Shown here: positions 5,441-7,713 of the stretch, one piece after another | Numbering within the stretch: position 1 is the stretch's first letter | Layout: each line of letters begins with the position of its first letter | NCBI GenBank assembly: GCA_945876155.1 | Contig: CAMCMW010000057.1 | Coordinates: 1-7,713 of the forward strand | DNA: 7,713 bases | From: an uncultured Ruminococcus sp. | GTDB lineage: Bacteria > Bacillota > Clostridia > Oscillospirales > Ruminococcaceae | Reading direction: 5' to 3' | The notes under the pieces: model-generated | Seen by the model: only the letters and a program-made list of their open reading frames with translations | Databases searched by the model: none | Told to the model about the DNA's origin: nothing | Program-made: the position numbers and the translations under genes

Positions 5441-6409
5441 TTATGCAAGGCTGAGTGTCTTTACAGCGTCCGCCATAAGCTTTCTGAACACAAGGTTGCA
5501 TGAAACCGTAAATGCGTCCATCTGGCGGTCAATAAGCTTGTCCGTTTCCATTACAAGTTCAGAACTTGTGACAAATTCAAGGGCATAGCGGCTGTCGATA
5601 CCGATAATTGTGTTATCGTCAATCTGGCTTGACTTGATAAGCTTTGTGCCGAACGGAAGAACGATATTACCCTTTTCGTCAGCTGTCAGAGCGTCGCTGA
5701 ACTGCTCCATGGAAATGATTGCGGCGATATTCTTCGGTGATGCAACAAGAGCAGTCATGTCGTAGGAGTTAAAGCTGCCGAACAGTGATGTAATATCGGA
5801 GAACGCAAGGGCAGAACCGGAAATAGTCTGAGATTCCGCACCAGTTTTGAGTACGGTAACAGCGCTGTTCACCATTGCATCAGCAAGCTTTTTGCCGATT
5901 GAACGGAGTGTTACCGCAAACACGTCCAGTCTCTGCATTCTTACTGCTTCATAGGACGCTGTGATAAGTCTGCCGAATTTCAGCAGGTTGACAGAATCCG
6001 CTGATTCCTTGATTGAAGTTTCAGGGAGAGCTGTACCCTCTGCTGTGCTGGTTGTGTAAGGAGTGGTTTCAGTCACGCTGTAGCCTCTGTACTGGTTGCA
6101 GTCTGAAACTGTCTTTACTGCCACAAGTTCGCCTAAAACGGATTCCTCCATGCCGGCTGTAACTGCACGTCTTACAAATTCCGGGAAAAGCACTGCGCTT
6201 TCTGTAGTAACAAAGAACTTCTCAACCCTGTCGCAGTTTTCACCGCTGATTTTGATGTCGAAACGCTTGAGCTGTCTTTCAAAAGCGTCAAGACCGCCCA
6301 GAGGAGTACCCTCGTAGTTAGCAGTCGGGTCGATTTCCTCCAGAGCCTGTAAAAAGCTCTTGCCTGCAAGATTGTAAAGTCCCTTTTCAAGTCTGATTTC
6401 GTTATACAT
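5441..6409 (-). CDS. HK97-fold major capsid protein
   Basis: The product is 322 residues. The start at 6407-6409 is preferred because GGAGG (6418-6422) lies 8 nt upstream; an in-frame ATG at 6424 would overlap that site. The first about 65 residues are charged and helical (AFERQLKRFDI), like a cleavable delta/scaffold arm. After it comes TTESAVLFPEFVRRAV (about 68-83), a phrase typical of the N-arm of capsid proteins in phages of Clostridia. Then follow the long spine-helix region (about 152-190), a P-domain-like sequence (SDITSLFGSF..., MTALVASPKNIAAI at 218-231), and a C-terminal strand with a VSCNLVFRKLMAD ending. The size fits a mature HK97-fold subunit plus arm. It is separated from the portal gene by repeat copy B and from the protease by a hairpin. 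Confidence 0.75.
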   Translation of the reverse strand: MYNEIRLEKGLYNLAGKSFLQALEEIDPTANYEGTPLGGLDAFERQLKRFDIKISGENCDRVEKFFVTTESAVLFPEFVRRAVTAGMEESVLGELVAVKTVSDCNQYRGYSVTETTPYTTSTAEGTALPETSIKESADSVNLLKFGRLITASYEAVRMQRLDVFAVTLRSIGKKLADAMVNSAVTVLKTGAESQTISGSALAFSDITSLFGSFNSYDMTALVASPKNIAAIISMEQFSDALTADEKGNIVLPFGTKLIKSSQIDDNTIIGIDSRYALEFVTSSELVMETDKLIDRQMDAFTVSCNLVFRKLMADAVKTLSLA

Positions 6410-6417
6410 AAAATTTA

Positions 6418-6422
6418 CCTCC
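6418..6422 (-). promoter_or_regulatory. Ribosome binding site of the capsid gene
   Basis: A full GGAGG core lies 8 nt before the ATG at 6409, between that start codon and repeat copy B. It decides the start over the in-frame ATG at 6424. It lies just outside the repeat, within about 10 nt of its edge, so folding of the repeat could affect access to it. Confidence 0.85.
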
Positions 6423-6430
6423 ATTAATTC

Positions 6431-6560
6431 TTAGTAAATGCCAAAATAATTTGTCATTTACTATAATAAATAATTTTAAATGCCTCGCACATTCGCTCAC
6501 TTCGTTCGCTGCGTGCGTATCGGCAAATAGTAAACTCCAAATGAATTTGTCGTTTACTAT
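6431..6560. repeat. 130-bp palindromic repeat element, copy B
   Basis: This copy has the same three-hairpin plan and length as copy A and lies in the same orientation on the plus strand, antisense to the surrounding operon. Hairpin 1 pairs 6432-6445 with 6450-6463, with one mismatch. The central hairpin (6482-6524) matches copy A at 36 of 43 positions. Hairpin 3 has arms 6527-6535 and 6552-6560. Terminal repeats match at 12 of 15 positions. It fills the gap between the portal stop and capsid start inside an otherwise tightly packed gene block. The TAG stop of the portal gene (6557-6559) lies inside its right terminal repeat. It encodes nothing and looks like an inserted MITE or extragenic palindrome. 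Confidence 0.88.
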
Positions 6561-7699
6561 AAGCTTCTTTCGATTTCTTCTGCCTGTGCGTTTTTCAGAC
6601 GAGCCTCCGCAAGAACGGATTCGTCCTGAAGATTGATGTTGTCCCACTCAACCGTAACTCCCGACAGTGAGCCGTTCTGCATAAGGAATGCAGACGCCGC
6701 CTTTTTTATAACCGGAGTTATCATTCTGCGGTAATATTCCAGCTCAGATGTAAGTATATCTGCCTGCTGAGAGGACATTCTCTCTGTTGTGGACCAGTTA
6801 AGTCCCAGCAGAAACGGCGGAACGGAAAGCTTTGCAACCAGCTGTTCCATTATCTGGCGCACCGGTACTTCCGTATCAAAAAGCTGATTGTCCGCACCGA
6901 TAACCTTGATGTCAACGTCACCCACCGCCACAAAGTCTCTTATCTCGCCGTTTTTGGCAGCGGTCATACCGTCCGACCATTCCTTGGCTATCTGCATTGC
7001 CCTTTCACGGGAATACGCCTTTTCGCCGCTGTCGGAAGATGGCTTGTAGGTGACAGCGTATCTGACGTTGCCTGCCCTTTCGTAGTTCTGACCGATACAG
7101 CGGTATATCTTCATAAGAATACGGCTGAGTGCCGGAAGTCCTCTGAGAATTGATACTCCCATGTTCTTACCCGGCGGCGGATTCAGTGCCGAAAACAGAA
7201 TAAGATTCTGATTTTCAAATGCTTTAAGTTTACCGCCCTTGCATTTAAGACAGTAGACAGGAAGTCCTGTTTTGCTGTCCGCAATGACTGCAATTCTTGA
7301 CGGGTCACCGTTATAGAGAGAACTGATTCTGAGAGTATCGCTGTCGAGGATTATTTCCCCCACTGCGTTACCGTAGGTCAGCAGACTTTCAAGAAAGCTG
7401 TCGGTAAAGCTGTGGAGTGACTGTCCTGTCAGTCCCACAGGAATATCCGACACAAAGCTGTCCATAAGCGGCTGCATACTCTCGTCCTCGCATATCACTC
7501 TGTAACCTCCGGTCAGACGTACGATTTTTCCTATCGCCGCATCAATTACCGGAACGGTAAAGCGCAGATGGTCATAAAGGTCCTTTTCCCAGTGCTCAAC
7601 GCTGTCGGGCATTTCACCGGGAGTTTCGGTGTACCTCACAGCTGAGGAAACCGCTGGTTCTGTCAGTATTTCTGCCTTCTTCTTTTTTCCGAATTTCAT
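6557..7699 (-). CDS. Phage portal protein (HK97/SPP1 type), C-terminally clipped
   Basis: This 380-residue protein would form the dodecameric ring at one capsid vertex through which DNA is packaged and to which the tail attaches. It starts at ATG 7697-7699 after a GGGGGTGAAAGT ribosome site. The N-terminus is basic (MKFGKKKK). Recognisable portal landmarks are the LLTYGNAVGEIILD strand pair (106-119), LKAFENQNLILFSALNPPPGKNMGVS split over 158-183, SLLR-like ring helices (about 185-210), and a C-terminal clip/stem region VPPFLLGLNWSTTERMSSQQADIL (293-316) followed by ITPVIKK. The chain stops within the run LAEARLKNAQAEEIERSL, where portals often continue as a further helix; its stop codon lies within repeat copy B, so the tail may have been removed by that insertion. 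The core portal domains appear complete. Upstream genes, probably terminase, lie beyond the window. Confidence 0.85.
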   Translation of the reverse strand: MKFGKKKKAEILTEPAVSSAVRYTETPGEMPDSVEHWEKDLYDHLRFTVPVIDAAIGKIVRLTGGYRVICEDESMQPLMDSFVSDIPVGLTGQSLHSFTDSFLESLLTYGNAVGEIILDSDTLRISSLYNGDPSRIAVIADSKTGLPVYCLKCKGGKLKAFENQNLILFSALNPPPGKNMGVSILRGLPALSRILMKIYRCIGQNYERAGNVRYAVTYKPSSDSGEKAYSRERAMQIAKEWSDGMTAAKNGEIRDFVAVGDVDIKVIGADNQLFDTEVPVRQIMEQLVAKLSVPPFLLGLNWSTTERMSSQQADILTSELEYYRRMITPVIKKAASAFLMQNGSLSGVTVEWDNINLQDESVLAEARLKNAQAEEIERSL

Positions 7700-7713
7700 A
7701 CTTTCACCCCCTT

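Noticed and set aside
6402..6647. 81-residue minus-strand frame across repeat copy B
   Set aside because: It overlaps the portal end and the repeat in another frame, has no ribosome site and no protein-like pattern.

Overview
The window looks like a low-to-moderate GC Gram-positive chromosome, most likely a Ruminococcus-type member of the Clostridia. This is inferred from strong GGAGG-type ribosome binding sites before most genes, AT-rich intergenic DNA, consensus sigma-A-type promoters and the general flavour of the proteins. I could not search a database, so the genus is a guess.

Left part (1-2431), host-like genes. The 3' end of a cysteine-rich, U32-peptidase-like gene (+) is followed by a strong bidirectional terminator shared with a convergent Nudix (Ap4A-hydrolase-like) gene (-). 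The Nudix gene and the next gene diverge from a short region with two near-consensus promoters. The rightward promoter should start transcription at the first base of a 130-bp palindromic repeat (copy A), so that repeat would form much of the leader. The gene it serves is a CPBP (Abi/CAAX-protease-like) membrane protein that appears split by a one-base frameshift near 1566-1569.

Right part (2428-7699), a leftward block of seven phage structural genes. In order of transcription: portal, HK97-fold major capsid protein, prohead protease with a zinc-ribbon-like insert, a small helical connector-like protein, a tail-terminator-like protein, a small beta-rich tail protein, and a tail-hub-like protein. 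The genes are packed with short overlaps or gaps and all have good ribosome binding sites and intact frames. No tape measure, sheath, fibre, lysis, integrase or regulatory gene is present in the window. The last gene ends with its stop codon overlapping the stop of the convergent CPBP gene. The block therefore looks like a reduced, possibly domesticated or gene-transfer-agent-like particle cassette; terminase or other genes could lie beyond the right edge.

A second copy of the 130-bp palindrome (copy B) sits between portal and capsid. Its terminal repeat supplies the portal stop codon, and it is the only large gap in the block. The two copies keep a three-hairpin architecture and show a compensatory base-pair change. 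They are probably a mobile MITE-like or extragenic palindromic family, possibly with a role in RNA.
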